Source of the DNA: a virus
Reading direction: 5' to 3' (one strand)
Virus record (IMG/VR): IMGVR_UViG_3300036804_000075
Span: 1-49,463 of that record
DNA length: 49,463 nucleotides
Shown: piece after piece, positions 23,210-30,590 of the stretch
Layout of the letters: each line of letters opens with the position of its first letter
How positions within the stretch are numbered: the stretch's first letter is position 1
The notes under the pieces: generated by a model
What the model was told of the DNA's origin: nothing
The model's input: the letters and a program-made list of their open reading frames with translations, nothing else
The model's database searches: none
Translations under genes and position numbers: made by a program

Positions 23210-23460
23210 GGGCCGACCCGCTGTGCCAGACCGCAGACGCCAGCCGGCTCCGTAGAAGGACTTTCCGCCGCCGCTTGCTGCGGCCAGACATACCATTCCC
23301 ATGCCATGCAGCCTGAGGCGATGCAGCGGGTACCCTCCGACACCTCGGACCGCTCGCTCGGCACGCCGATCGGACGGTTGACAGTTACGCCGCCATTGAC
23401 GGTAAGGATCCCAACGCGCGCGAACGGGCACCACTTCTGCTTCGCTTCAGCTTCGGTCAT
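23206..23460 (-). CDS. Cysteine-containing conserved phage protein
   Basis: An 84-residue protein with K-W-C-P-F-A-R-V near the start, then C-I-A-S-G-C-M-A-W-E-W and a final G-V-C-G-L-A. This C-P-F / C-x4-C-M-x-W / C-G-L pattern recurs in small phage and prophage proteins of unknown function and suggests a bound metal. ATGA overlaps occur on both sides. Confidence 0.62.
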   Translation of the reverse strand: MTEAEAKQKWCPFARVGILTVNGGVTVNRPIGVPSERSEVSEGTRCIASGCMAWEWYVWPQQAAAESPSTEPAGVCGLAQRVGP

Positions 23461-23636
23461 ACGCGCTCCGCCTCCTGCTGCAAGCGTTCCAGACCGCAGT
23501 CGATACGGGCGAGTTGTACGAGCTGCGCCGCGAGCACGATCGCCGCGATGCCAATCTCATTGTCTCCGGTGGCAAACGCCTCGCGGGCGAGATCGGACGC
23601 CTCACCGGCCAGCTGCAGTGCCTGCTCGCCGGTCAT
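23457..23636 (-). CDS. Small helical protein
   Basis: A 59-residue alanine- and leucine-rich protein (G-E-A-S-D-L-A-R-E-A-F-A, then I-A-A-I-V-L-A-A-Q-L-V-Q-L), probably an amphipathic helical hairpin. It is not hydrophobic enough for a membrane span with confidence. ATGA coupling at both ends. Function unknown. Confidence 0.5.
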   Translation of the reverse strand: MTGEQALQLAGEASDLAREAFATGDNEIGIAAIVLAAQLVQLARIDCGLERLQQEAERV

Positions 23637-24304
23637 GCCGCTCCCGCCCACACATAGCCGGTGTGCCGCCCCTCGGCGTCGCGCACCGGCACCAATCCAT
23701 TCCGTTCCCGCAGCGCGTCCATTGGGTTGCGCCAGGCGCCGGCATGCGCGCCGATCGTCGCCTCCTTCTCGAACCACGTGCCGTCCTTGGTGAGCGGCGG
23801 CGCGGCCACGACGACGGCGCGCGTTGCGCTAAGCCGAATCATCGCGGCCATCCGATCGGTCTCGGCCACGCGCACGAGATACGCGCGAAGCGCGCGATCG
23901 CGGCGCCAGGCGTCCGGGCGCACCGGATCAGCCCAGATCTGCACCACCGGCCAGGAGACAACCTCGCCGACCGCTTCGGCTTCGCGGACGCCGATGAAAT
24001 CGGGGGTGATGTCGACCACGTAGCCCGCGTGATCCGGCCGGCGTAGGCCATGTGCGGCGGGATCAACCAGCCAGCGGCATGACCAGAGGCGGCAATCTGG
24101 CGATACCAGCTCGAGGTCAGCATAGACCTTGCAGCCGGTGCGGGACTGGTGCCGACAGCGGGTTCGTGCCGGCTTGCCAATGCGCTCGACCGGAAGGAGA
24201 CGGCAGCACAGCGTGCAACTGCCGCAGCGTCGCGTCGGCGGCTCGGTCGAGCTGACTGCGCGGATTTTGAATGCTTCTGTCGTGACTTCGTTCTGGTCAC
24301 TCAC
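23633..24304 (-). CDS. YkgJ-type cysteine-cluster protein
   Basis: A 223-residue protein. Residues about 27-80 carry the YkgJ/UPF0153-like cluster C-G-S-C-T-L-C-C-R, then C-R-H, G-C-K-V-Y and P-D-C-R-L-W-S-C-R-W, which is expected to bind zinc or an iron-sulfur centre. The rest is mixed alpha/beta with no recognised domain. The start is GTG (GTG AGT GAC), in the junction element at 24297. Function in phages is unknown. Confidence 0.66.
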   Translation of the reverse strand: MSDQNEVTTEAFKIRAVSSTEPPTRRCGSCTLCCRLLPVERIGKPARTRCRHQSRTGCKVYADLELVSPDCRLWSCRWLVDPAAHGLRRPDHAGYVVDITPDFIGVREAEAVGEVVSWPVVQIWADPVRPDAWRRDRALRAYLVRVAETDRMAAMIRLSATRAVVVAAPPLTKDGTWFEKEATIGAHAGAWRNPMDALRERNGLVPVRDAEGRHTGYVWAGAA

Positions 24305-24506
24305 CACGCTTGTCCTTCAGCGCGCGGATGACCTTGGCGAAGAAGTCGCCGTGTTTCGGGTCGCCGGGCACCTGCTCACAGAGATGCGCCGCTTCTTCCA
24401 GGCCCTCGGCATGGCCAGATCGGAATGCCCGCTCGATCATGTGCTCCTCGCGCGTTGTCAGGTTGCCGAGCTTGTCCTGATACGCGCTCCAGGCTCGATC
24501 ACTCAT
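24297..24506 (-). CDS. Small acidic-basic protein of the RALKDKR family (copy 1)
   Basis: A 69-residue protein whose last residues are V-I-R-A-L-K-D-K-R-G-E. The two genes upstream in the operon end the same way, so the three C-termini are related through the shared 34-bp junction element. The middle contains E-G-L-E-E-A-A-H-L-C-E, similar to A-L-E-E-A-A in the other two, which suggests tandem duplication and divergence. Function unknown. Confidence 0.55.
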   Translation of the reverse strand: MSDRAWSAYQDKLGNLTTREEHMIERAFRSGHAEGLEEAAHLCEQVPGDPKHGDFFAKVIRALKDKRGE

Positions 24507-24897
24507 CGCGTTTGTCCTTCAGCGCGCGGATGTTTTCGGCTCCCCATAGCAGGGCGTTGATGTAGCCACGCAGGTAGTCGTCCTCGTGCTGGCGGAGTTG
24601 GTCATCGGCCACATCGCCGGATGACTTGCTGTCGGCAATCTCGTGGAGCTTGAGCGCCGCTTCTTCCAATGCCTCGGCGCGGGCCTCGGCAACAGCTCCG
24701 TCCTGTGCTTTGCCTATGGCTTCGATTGCCATGCGCTTATACATTTCCACATCATCACGCAGCGCCACGATCTCGTCGCGGGCGCGCCTGGCAAGGGTTT
24801 GAATCTGCACCCGGAACGGCAACCCCTCGACTCGGTCGAGTTCCGCATCCAGTTCCGCCACCAGGTCCGGACGAAGCTGACGAACAAATTCACTCAT
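24499..24897 (-). CDS. Helical protein of the RALKDKR family (copy 2)
   Basis: A 132-residue helical protein with A-R-D-E-I-V-A-L-R-D-D, A-R-A-E-A-L-E-E-A-A-L-K-L and the end N-I-R-A-L-K-D-K-R-D-E. Copy 3 shares A-R-D-E-I-L-A-L-R-D-N and V-R-A-E-A-L-E-E-A-A, so the two are paralogues. It overlaps copy 1 by the 8-base ATGAGTGA. Function unknown; a multimeric coiled coil is likely. Confidence 0.58.
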   Translation of the reverse strand: MSEFVRQLRPDLVAELDAELDRVEGLPFRVQIQTLARRARDEIVALRDDVEMYKRMAIEAIGKAQDGAVAEARAEALEEAALKLHEIADSKSSGDVADDQLRQHEDDYLRGYINALLWGAENIRALKDKRDE

Positions 24898-25258
24898 CGC
24901 GCTTGTCCTTCAACGCACGGATGGCGTCGGCACACTCAATCGCCATCGCCTCAATTTCCTCTGCATAATCACGGTCGGAACAGACGCCACGATACTGGCT
25001 CTCACACGCCCGCGCCGCTTCTTCCAGCGCCTCGGCGCGGACCTGATCGACGGCGAACACGCTAGATTCTCGAAAGAGGCCCGCACAGGTTTCCCGCACC
25101 GCCTTGCGCACCTTTGCGTCGTTGTCTCGCAGCGCCAGGATTTCGTCGCGGGCGCGGACCAAGAACGCTCTCACGACATGATCTTCGATAAAGTGCGGGC
25201 TTCCGTCATGTATGAGAATCAACCTGTTCAAGTCAGGCACCACGTCCGGCTCACTCAT
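24890..25258 (-). CDS. Helical protein of the RALKDKR family (copy 3)
   Basis: A 122-residue paralogue of the preceding gene, with A-R-D-E-I-L-A-L-R-D-N, V-R-A-E-A-L-E-E-A-A-R-A-C-E and the end D-A-I-R-A-L-K-D-K-R-D-E. The start at 25258 (M-S-E-P-D-V) was chosen over a longer open frame because AAGGAG lies 7 bases upstream and the stop of the preceding gene overlaps it. Function unknown. Confidence 0.58.
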   Translation of the reverse strand: MSEPDVVPDLNRLILIHDGSPHFIEDHVVRAFLVRARDEILALRDNDAKVRKAVRETCAGLFRESSVFAVDQVRAEALEEAARACESQYRGVCSDRDYAEEIEAMAIECADAIRALKDKRDE

Positions 25259-25424
25259 CGCTTTGCTCCTTGACCAGCTCCTCGACGACCGCGCCGATCC
25301 GACGTATGGCGTTGTAGAGGTATTGCTCGAACGCTGACGGGTTCTCCCAGGCTGTGTCGTTGACCGCACGATCTAGCCAGTGCACCGCGTTATCCAGGTG
25401 CTTAAGTTTTTCGGCTTTTGTCAT
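25251..25424 (-). CDS. Small helical protein
   Basis: A 57-residue protein (M-T-K-A-E-K-L-K-H-L-D-N-A-V-H-W-L) with a helical pattern to the end (V-E-E-L-V-K-E-Q-S-D-E). An ATG at 25445 would give 64 residues and overlap the upstream gene by 14 bases. Neither start has a strong ribosome site. Function unknown. Confidence 0.5.
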   Translation of the reverse strand: MTKAEKLKHLDNAVHWLDRAVNDTAWENPSAFEQYLYNAIRRIGAVVEELVKEQSDE

Positions 25425-25431
25425 CCGGTCG

Positions 25432-25647
25432 CTAATCGCTAACATCCCAGCCGCCAAAGTCCCACTCTTCGATCAGGTATCGCATCGCGTCCGCTTCCTC
25501 CGGATTGGGCGGCGTAGTGCGACGCCATACCCAATCACGGCCGAGCTTCCAGCCGCGCACGGTCAGGAAATGCATGGCATATTCCGTGCCGGTCGGGTCG
25601 AAGCTGGGACACCAGCGCGCGCGCGTTTCGTCATCGGTCTGCGGCAT
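25432..25647 (-). CDS. Small protein with W-rich centre
   Basis: A 71-residue protein with R-W-C-P-S-F-D-P, then V-R-G-W-K-L-G-R-D-W-V-W and an acidic C-terminus (E-E-W-D-F-G-G-W-D). The ATG shares one base with the upstream TAA (TAATG). No family recognised. Confidence 0.5.
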   Translation of the reverse strand: MPQTDDETRARWCPSFDPTGTEYAMHFLTVRGWKLGRDWVWRRTTPPNPEEADAMRYLIEEWDFGGWDVSD

Positions 25648-25940
25648 TACGTATCCCGCTCCCCCTTGCACCGCAGCGCTTTCATAGCCGCCTCCTCACC
25701 CGTGCGAACGCCGAGCGGATGGAAGGTAGCGAACTCACCGTTATGCGTAAGCAACTGGTCCCAGATGCCCATTGTGTCGCGGTAGACGATCACGCACTTA
25801 TCCACCCTGACCCCGCGCTCCACGAGGTCGCGGATAACGCCCTCGGCGTCGTTGGTGACCGAGCGAGTCTCGCCGGCGGCATCCTCAAGCAGCACGGCAT
25901 CACCGATCCGGCGCATGGTGTAGCGGGCGCGGTGCATCAT
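25647..25940 (-). CDS. Small protein of unknown function
   Basis: A 97-residue protein, begun at the ATG that overlaps the upstream stop by ATGA (M-M-H-R-A-R-Y-T). It is mainly beta-type with no cysteine cluster or membrane segment. A longer open frame reads into the upstream gene and was rejected. Confidence 0.52.
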   Translation of the reverse strand: MMHRARYTMRRIGDAVLLEDAAGETRSVTNDAEGVIRDLVERGVRVDKCVIVYRDTMGIWDQLLTHNGEFATFHPLGVRTGEEAAMKALRCKGERDT

Positions 25941-26248
25941 CCGCGGCCTCTGATTTCCTCGGCCGCCGCCATGGCCTTCTCGCGTTCGACCAGCCGCGGG
26001 CGCTGCATACGCCGCTTGCTCCAACTCGGTAGATCGCGCAGCCACCGCTCGATGTCCGACTGTCGCCAGCGTCGCGACGACAATGCTCGCACCGGCGTCG
26101 GAAAGCTCCCGGCCGCCGCGTGCCGCGCGAGCGTCTCGCGGTCAAAGCCGGTAATTGCCTCAACCTGCTCGATGCGCAGCAGTCGGTCCGGCTCGGGAAC
26201 CGGGGTCTGCTGCTGACCTGGCGCGTCAAGCATGGATGTCGGCGACAT
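25937..26248 (-). CDS. AlpA/MerR-like HTH regulator
   Basis: A 103-residue protein. The N-terminal linker is followed at about residues 22-70 by L-L-R-I-E-Q-V-E-A-I-T-G-F-D-R-E-T-L, A-A-G-S-F-P-T-P-V and R-R-W-R-Q-S-D-I-E-R-W-L, the AlpA-type winged helix pattern. The C-terminus is a basic helix. The ATG at 26248 has AGGA upstream; another at 26233 overlaps the previous stop. It may regulate the early operon or act as a second excisionase. Confidence 0.66.
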   Translation of the reverse strand: MSPTSMLDAPGQQQTPVPEPDRLLRIEQVEAITGFDRETLARHAAAGSFPTPVRALSSRRWRQSDIERWLRDLPSWSKRRMQRPRLVEREKAMAAAEEIRGRG

Positions 26249-26531
26249 GACACCGCACATCCTGACCAAGCTCCGTAAGCCGCCACAACGCGTTAGATCT
26301 GACAGGTCGCACAAGCTGTGCGATGATATGGCGGTATACGCGCAGCTGGCGCAGTTCCTGCAGCGATCGCTGCAGGCTTGGACTGATCGAAGTCACAGCG
26401 CCATCGCCGTCGAGCGCCAGCAATGCCCGCCTGTGCATCGGCGTCAATTGTTGCGCCACATCGTGGATGAACGAGCGATCAGACTTCCAGAACGGCGGAG
26501 CGGTCTGAATCTGGCCTAACGGCGTTTCCAT
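26226..26531 (-). CDS. Small winged-helix-like protein
   Basis: A 101-residue protein with L-T-P-M-H-R-R-A-L-L-A-L near residue 30 and a C-terminal W-R-L-T-E-L-G-Q-D-V, an outline of a winged helix. AGGAGGG lies just upstream of the ATG (a GTG three bases earlier is also possible). Function unknown. Confidence 0.52.
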   Translation of the reverse strand: METPLGQIQTAPPFWKSDRSFIHDVAQQLTPMHRRALLALDGDGAVTSISPSLQRSLQELRQLRVYRHIIAQLVRPVRSNALWRLTELGQDVRCHVADIHA

Positions 26532-26570
26532 CACTCCCTCCTGTTGATGTCCGGGGCGAATGAACGACAG

Positions 26571-26678
26571 TCATCGCTGCACCTGCACCCGCATGACTTC
26601 GTGGATTTTCATCAGGGTTCGGGCGATGCTCTCGGGTCGTATTCGACCGGCTGCTCGCCATGTTTTCCTCCTGGCCAT
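26571..26678 (-). CDS. Possible 35-residue basic protein
   Basis: A short frame starting one base after the ATPase stop (M-A-R-R-K-T-W-R-A-A-G) and ending M-K-I-H-E-V-M-R-V-Q-V-Q-R, which looks like a real helix. It lacks its own strong ribosome site. An overlapping frame beginning at 26661 has a strong AGGAGG site but an unnatural composition. The right frame in 26535-26679 is therefore uncertain. Confidence 0.33.
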   Translation of the reverse strand: MARRKTWRAAGRIRPESIARTLMKIHEVMRVQVQR

Positions 26679-26679
26679 C

Positions 26680-27786
26680 TCACAGTTTCAGCCCAACCTG
26701 CTCGGGCTGACGCTTCGGGTCCGTGCGCTGCCAACTGGCACGCAACGCCGCGTCGACTCGCGTGTGCAGCTCGGGACGGTTCTTCTTCAGCCAGGTGATC
26801 TGCTTGCGATTGGCCTCGATATCGACCAGCGCCAGGTGGTCCGCGCGCGTCTCTGTGCCCAGGAAGGCTGTTTCGAGCCGCTCGACACCGGCCAGGATTT
26901 CGTGCTCGGCCGGTTGTCGCTTCTGCGTGCGCTGGGTCGGCGACGGCGCGGGCAACGGCGGCGATGGCGTTTGGGGCGCCGGGGCTTCGACCTCAGCGCC
27001 GCGTGCCCAGGCGGCCAGTCGCGTGCCCAATGCTTCGTCCATCGGTCGGTCCAATGGTATCAGTGGTTTCAGATTATCGAGCAGTGGCTTGATGACGACC
27101 GGCACGCCTGGCTTCTCCACATTCAGCATGAAGCTCATCGTCATGGCGTATGGAATATCCGCACCGCAGATCGGCTGTAACCCTTGGTCGATCCACTCGG
27201 TTTTGCCTTTGTCGTTCTTGGACAGGGCAATCTTCTTCTCGGCCTGACAACAAATCAAAATGTGCGTGTTCAACTGCCAAAGCCGCTGCAGCATGTGCTT
27301 ATGCTCGCCTTTTGGCTTGATCCAGGCCGACGCTTTCATGCGCTCGCGCGCGTCGCTTTCGTTGAAGTCGCGACGATACCGCTCGGCCTGTTCGCGCTGC
27401 CGCTCGACCAGCCGGGTCAACTCTTCCTCGTGATAGTCCAAGAGGCCACCGGGCCCGACGTGTTCATGCGAAAAGGAATCACAGATGAAGACCACGGCCT
27501 TCTGCTGCTGCGCGGCCACCGCCGCGGCCTCGAATTTCTCCGGCCGGAATGGCTCGCTCAACGACAGATGCGAGAACTTGAAGCGGTCGGCGTAATAAAG
27601 CGCGCGGTCGTTCTCGGTGTCGCAAAACGCAATGACGCCATCGGGGCCGGCCAGGCCGACAGCCAGGCGCAGCGCGGAGAGGGTCTTACCCGTGCCCGAA
27701 GCGCCGGCGAGCATCACCATCAGCCCGACCTGCTTGCGCACCGCTGGCTGGTAGATCAGCTTCGACGGGTCGAAGACCGCGTTCAT
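26680..27786 (-). CDS. RecA-fold ATPase, Sak4-like single-strand annealing protein
   Basis: A 368-residue nucleotide-binding protein. Walker A is G-A-S-G-T-G-K-T at 28-35, with D-T-E-N-D-R near 57 and a Walker B-like A-V-V-F-I-C-D-S near 97-104. Such phage RecA-fold ATPases (Sak4 / AAA_24 type) promote annealing or strand exchange. The C-terminal 100 residues are a proline-rich linker and a charged helix. It lies two genes from the RecE-like nuclease, as expected for a two-component recombination system. Confidence 0.76.
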   Translation of the reverse strand: MNAVFDPSKLIYQPAVRKQVGLMVMLAGASGTGKTLSALRLAVGLAGPDGVIAFCDTENDRALYYADRFKFSHLSLSEPFRPEKFEAAAVAAQQQKAVVFICDSFSHEHVGPGGLLDYHEEELTRLVERQREQAERYRRDFNESDARERMKASAWIKPKGEHKHMLQRLWQLNTHILICCQAEKKIALSKNDKGKTEWIDQGLQPICGADIPYAMTMSFMLNVEKPGVPVVIKPLLDNLKPLIPLDRPMDEALGTRLAAWARGAEVEAPAPQTPSPPLPAPSPTQRTQKRQPAEHEILAGVERLETAFLGTETRADHLALVDIEANRKQITWLKKNRPELHTRVDAALRASWQRTDPKRQPEQVGLKL

Positions 27787-28061
27787 CCGCGACCGGTCAT
27801 TTCAGGCTGACCCTCGAAGCGCGCGATCATCTCCTTGAACAGCGTCACGATGTCGCGCCGATTGGCGCCGTTGCTGATGAAATTACAACGGCTGGCCGGA
27901 TCGTCGCCGAAGCGGAATACGAGCAGCACAAAGCCTACCTCTCGCGCCGGCCCCTTTGTCTTGCCATTGAAGAACTCGTCGAGCCCCGCTGCAACCGCGC
28001 GCATCGGCTCGCGGTAGGCTTCCTCGATCGGCGCGTCGCCGAGGCGTTCCGGTTTCTTCAT
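27783..28061 (-). CDS. Conserved phage protein between nuclease and ATPase
   Basis: A 92-residue protein (M-K-K-P-E-R-L-G-D) with G-P-A-R-E-V-G-F-V-L-L-V-F-R-F-G and A-N-R-R-D-I-V-T-L-F-K-E-M. ATGA coupling on both sides ties it to the recombination genes. It is often seen in this position in phages of GC-rich Proteobacteria (from memory). Accessory role inferred. Confidence 0.6.
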   Translation of the reverse strand: MKKPERLGDAPIEEAYREPMRAVAAGLDEFFNGKTKGPAREVGFVLLVFRFGDDPASRCNFISNGANRRDIVTLFKEMIARFEGQPEMTGRG

Positions 28062-29020
28062 CCGCCGAATTGTCCGGCATCGAGGATGCGCCGGGTCGCG
28101 GCCTCGCGGATCGCCGTGCGCTCTTCCCAGGTGAAGTTCTGCTGGCGCATCTTCCAGTCCCACTCGCGCTGCACAAAGACCGGCGCATCGATCCACTCGG
28201 GATCAATCGGGTAGGTGGGCCACTGCTTTTCCTTCATGCAGTGCTCCCAGAGGCCGCGCGCGTAGTGGAGCCGCTGGTTGCCGACCTCAAGGGCATCGGG
28301 TGACAGTTCAAAGCGACGAATGCCAAAGGGCGCTCTGGTCTCGGCCACGATGAATTGCATCGTCGTGACTTCGCCCTCGCGCAGCTCGGCCGCGCCTTCG
28401 CAGTACAGCACCGCCTGCAGGTCGAAACCCTTATCGAATGCGCCACGCGCCCAGGCGCTCGATCTGGCGCGACCGCCCGTGGTTTTCAGATCCAACAGCG
28501 GTTCGGCCGGATCGTCCGGCAACCAGTCCACCATCGCGCGGCACCAGACGTCACCGACTTGCCAGACCAGGGTTTGCTCGGGCTTTCCCTTCGTGAAAAA
28601 CCCCGTGCTCGCGCGCATCTTTTCCAGCACGTCCACCAGCCGCATCACATCATCATATTTACTCTGCTTCAGCGGTACGCGGCCGGCGGTCAGCGCGGCA
28701 TCGCGCATCTCGCGCGCTGCCTTTGTGTTGTAGGTATCGAACGGAATGCGCTCGATGATGTCCTCGCCGCGCAGAAAGATCGCATGCGCTGCTGTGCCGG
28801 CGTCGCGGTCTTCCTTCGCATCAGGCACGACAACGGCGTCATCAGGGTCATCATCCATGCCAGCGCCCAGGCGCGGGTGCGCGGCCTCGGCATGTGCGGG
28901 GGAAAGATCGCACAGCAGCAACGCAACCGTCCGCGATAATGACGGCACGACAACAGGGTCGGCGTGATACGTTGCCGCACTCAGATCATAGATGCCCGGC
29001 GTGCTGATGCGCTCTGTCAT
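28058..29020 (-). CDS. RecE/RecB-like PD-(D/E)XK exonuclease (DUF3799 type)
   Basis: A 320-residue nuclease. Motifs are G-T-A-A-H-A-I-F near residue 77, V-D-W-L-P-D near 160 and L-L-D-L-K-T-T near 173, where D and the E/D-x-K pair bind metal. G-I-Y-D-L-S-A-A-T-Y-H at the N-terminus is typical of RecE C-terminal-type phage exonucleases. It degrades dsDNA 5' to 3' in the family and would feed the Sak4-like ATPase. The ATG at 29020 follows the upstream stop by 7 bases. Confidence 0.78.
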   Translation of the reverse strand: MTERISTPGIYDLSAATYHADPVVVPSLSRTVALLLCDLSPAHAEAAHPRLGAGMDDDPDDAVVVPDAKEDRDAGTAAHAIFLRGEDIIERIPFDTYNTKAAREMRDAALTAGRVPLKQSKYDDVMRLVDVLEKMRASTGFFTKGKPEQTLVWQVGDVWCRAMVDWLPDDPAEPLLDLKTTGGRARSSAWARGAFDKGFDLQAVLYCEGAAELREGEVTTMQFIVAETRAPFGIRRFELSPDALEVGNQRLHYARGLWEHCMKEKQWPTYPIDPEWIDAPVFVQREWDWKMRQQNFTWEERTAIREAATRRILDAGQFGG

Positions 29021-29027
29021 TGGCTGA

Positions 29028-29288
29028 TCACCGCGGAGCCTCCGCACCGCACTCCACGCAACGCAGCGGACCGAAGCCGGTGGGCCGCAGGTCGCCGCCG
29101 CATTCCTCGCAATGGTTCGACGTCGACCTCTCGTGCCAGAGCAGCGTCTCGAGGAGGCCTAGCGCCTGGGCCACGTCCATGCAGCCTTGGGAGTGCTCCG
29201 CCTCGCAGGAAGGAGCACGCAGCCTGAAGCCTGCGGAGCGCAGCTTGTCGATCGACTTGGTTAGCAGCTCGAGATGGAACGGGTCCAT
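29028..29288 (-). CDS. Small zinc-ribbon protein
   Basis: An 86-residue protein with a C-terminal zinc ribbon, C-E-E-C-G-G-D and C-V-E-C-G-A-E, and a helical N-terminal half containing D-V-A-Q-A-L-G-L-L-E-T-L-L. The ATG shares one base with the upstream TGA (TGATG). Role unknown, possibly a DNA-binding adaptor. Confidence 0.58.
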   Translation of the reverse strand: MDPFHLELLTKSIDKLRSAGFRLRAPSCEAEHSQGCMDVAQALGLLETLLWHERSTSNHCEECGGDLRPTGFGPLRCVECGAEAPR

Positions 29289-29542
29289 CACGCAGTACCG
29301 CCGGGGCCATGAGGGAGCGTTGGCCGGCTGCGGCCACCGTCGAGAACCCGAAAGCGCTTGGGTACCGGCCGCGCCTCCATCGCCTCGATGAACGGCAGTA
29401 GCGCGTTAATCGTGCCGGCAACCTGGTGCAGCTCCTCGACCGACAGCGGCGCGACTTCGTCGGCGCGCTCGTCGAGGTAGTCGGCGAGGAATTGGAGCTT
29501 GCTGCTGACGGGGCCGGGACCGGCGGTGGGATCGGCGTTCAT
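29288..29542 (-). CDS. First gene of leftward early operon, unknown function
   Basis: An 84-residue protein with a central helical part (Q-F-L-A-D-Y-L-D-E-R-A, E-E-L-H-Q-V-A-G-T-I) and a basic glycine-rich end. GGAG lies upstream of the ATG. It is the first gene after the putative leftward promoter and a 215-base leader. Function unknown. Confidence 0.55.
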   Translation of the reverse strand: MNADPTAGPGPVSSKLQFLADYLDERADEVAPLSVEELHQVAGTINALLPFIEAMEARPVPKRFRVLDGGRSRPTLPHGPGGTA

Positions 29543-29764
29543 AGCGGACTCCGGCTGATCTGTGGTTGACAGCCGATAGCCGGTCGTGTTGCCCCGCTAA
29601 CGCGCGGTCGATCGAGTGCCGACATCATGGCGCGATGCCTTGCTCAGAGTGTGCTGCCGACTCAAAAGCCGGTTCACCGAGCGGCGGGCGTGAGGCCCGG
29701 CTTCAACCCCCGGGGAACGATGACGGCCGATGACGACAAAAGTCGGCGGTCAACGTTAGCTCCA

Positions 29765-29793
29765 ATTTGAGGCAGATTTGGTCGCGGATGCAA
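29765..29793 (-). promoter_or_regulatory. Putative leftward early promoter
   Basis: On the minus strand TTGCAT (29788-29793) and TCAAAT (29765-29770) are separated by 17 bases, a fair match to a sigma-70-type promoter. The operator-like palindrome abuts the -35. It would drive the operon that begins at 29542. Confidence 0.45.
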
Positions 29794-29807
29794 GCGAAAA
29801 TTTTCGC
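29794..29807. promoter_or_regulatory. Operator-like palindrome (left)
   Basis: GCGAAAATTTTCGC is a perfect 14-bp palindrome in GC-rich surroundings. It lies next to the putative leftward -35 and downstream of the repressor gene. A near copy is at 30591-30605 on the other side of the repressor, as expected for an operator pair. Confidence 0.55.
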
Positions 29808-29843
29808 CCATGATGTTCCGCGCAACTCAGATTGGTTCGATGG

Positions 29844-30245
29844 TTATCTTGATCTTGGTCGGTTCGACCGTCGCTGATCCGACTTTTTGACACCGGTATG
29901 ACGGTAGCCCCAAAGGGCTGCTCGGATAGCAGAAATCCGCGGTTCAGGCTGTTGCGCGGCCAAATTCGGGTACTCCTCGCGCACTAGTCGCGCCCACGGC
30001 GGCGGCAGCGCATAGAGATCCCCTTTGATTAAAAAGTCCGTCGTGATGCCGAGCACTTCGGTGATTTCATCGAGTAGCTTCATGGGGATTTCTCGTTCGC
30101 CGGACTCATAATTAACCCATGTTTGACGCGGAATACCGAAATCCCTCGCCCATCTGGGTTGGCTCACGCCCACGAGCTCTCGGAGCGCTCGCAGCCGTCG
30201 GCCAACGCTGGCCTGTAACGCCAATTGCTCAGGACTTTTCGCCAT
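29844..30245 (-). CDS. Xre-family transcriptional repressor (cI-like)
   Basis: A 133-residue protein with an HTH of the Xre type at about residues 12-65: V-G-R-R-L-R-A-L-R-E-L-V-G-V-S-Q, W-A-R-D-F-G-I-P-R-Q-T-W-V-N-Y-E-S-G-E-R. The C-terminal part is short and has no LexA-type peptidase domain, so SOS self-cleavage is not expected from sequence. It sits divergently from the Cro-like gene and between two palindromes, the layout of a lysogeny switch. Confidence 0.75.
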   Translation of the reverse strand: MAKSPEQLALQASVGRRLRALRELVGVSQPRWARDFGIPRQTWVNYESGEREIPMKLLDEITEVLGITTDFLIKGDLYALPPPWARLVREEYPNLAAQQPEPRISAIRAALWGYRHTGVKKSDQRRSNRPRSR

Positions 30246-30590
30246 CGTGGTCCATGTTCTTCCGCCGCGTAACGGCGCTGCACGACGTTCAACGGCGAAT
30301 GACGGCAAACTTGCAAGGCGTTCGTCGGACGCCGGCGGATGCTGGGTGCCTCAAAATGGGTGCAATTAAATTTCCGTCGTGGACCTGTCATGAATATGTC
30401 TGGAGCGCTAACGCGCAGGACGTTGGTCCTAGTTGGCGAGTGTGCAGGCCGGTCTTCGGGATGCCGGCGCCGAGCTGGCCTGAACGGACGCCCCGGCGCT
30501 CAATCCCGCGATGCCGCCAGACATGCCCCCGAGGCGGGCAGCTCACGGCGCGCTTCGCTCGCCGCGGCAATGCGTTGGTAGGAGCGACCA

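Larger units (their letters stand above)
29543..29843. other. Leader and control region of the leftward operon
   Basis: No gene is seen in these 301 bases. The stretch holds a putative leftward promoter and operator near 29765-29807, then a leader with several GC-rich hairpins. One of them, read leftward, is GCCG/CGGC around 29672-29689 followed by TTTTG, a weak terminator or antitermination candidate. A tRNA-Leu-like patch here is discussed among rejected items. Confidence 0.5.

Noticed and set aside
29630-29735. tRNA-Leu-like patch with CTCAAAA loop and TTCAACC
   Set aside because: The anticodon stem has mismatches or needs an 8-base loop, the T-stem lacks the closing G-C pair, no acceptor stem pairs and there is no CCA. 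At most a degenerate tRNA.
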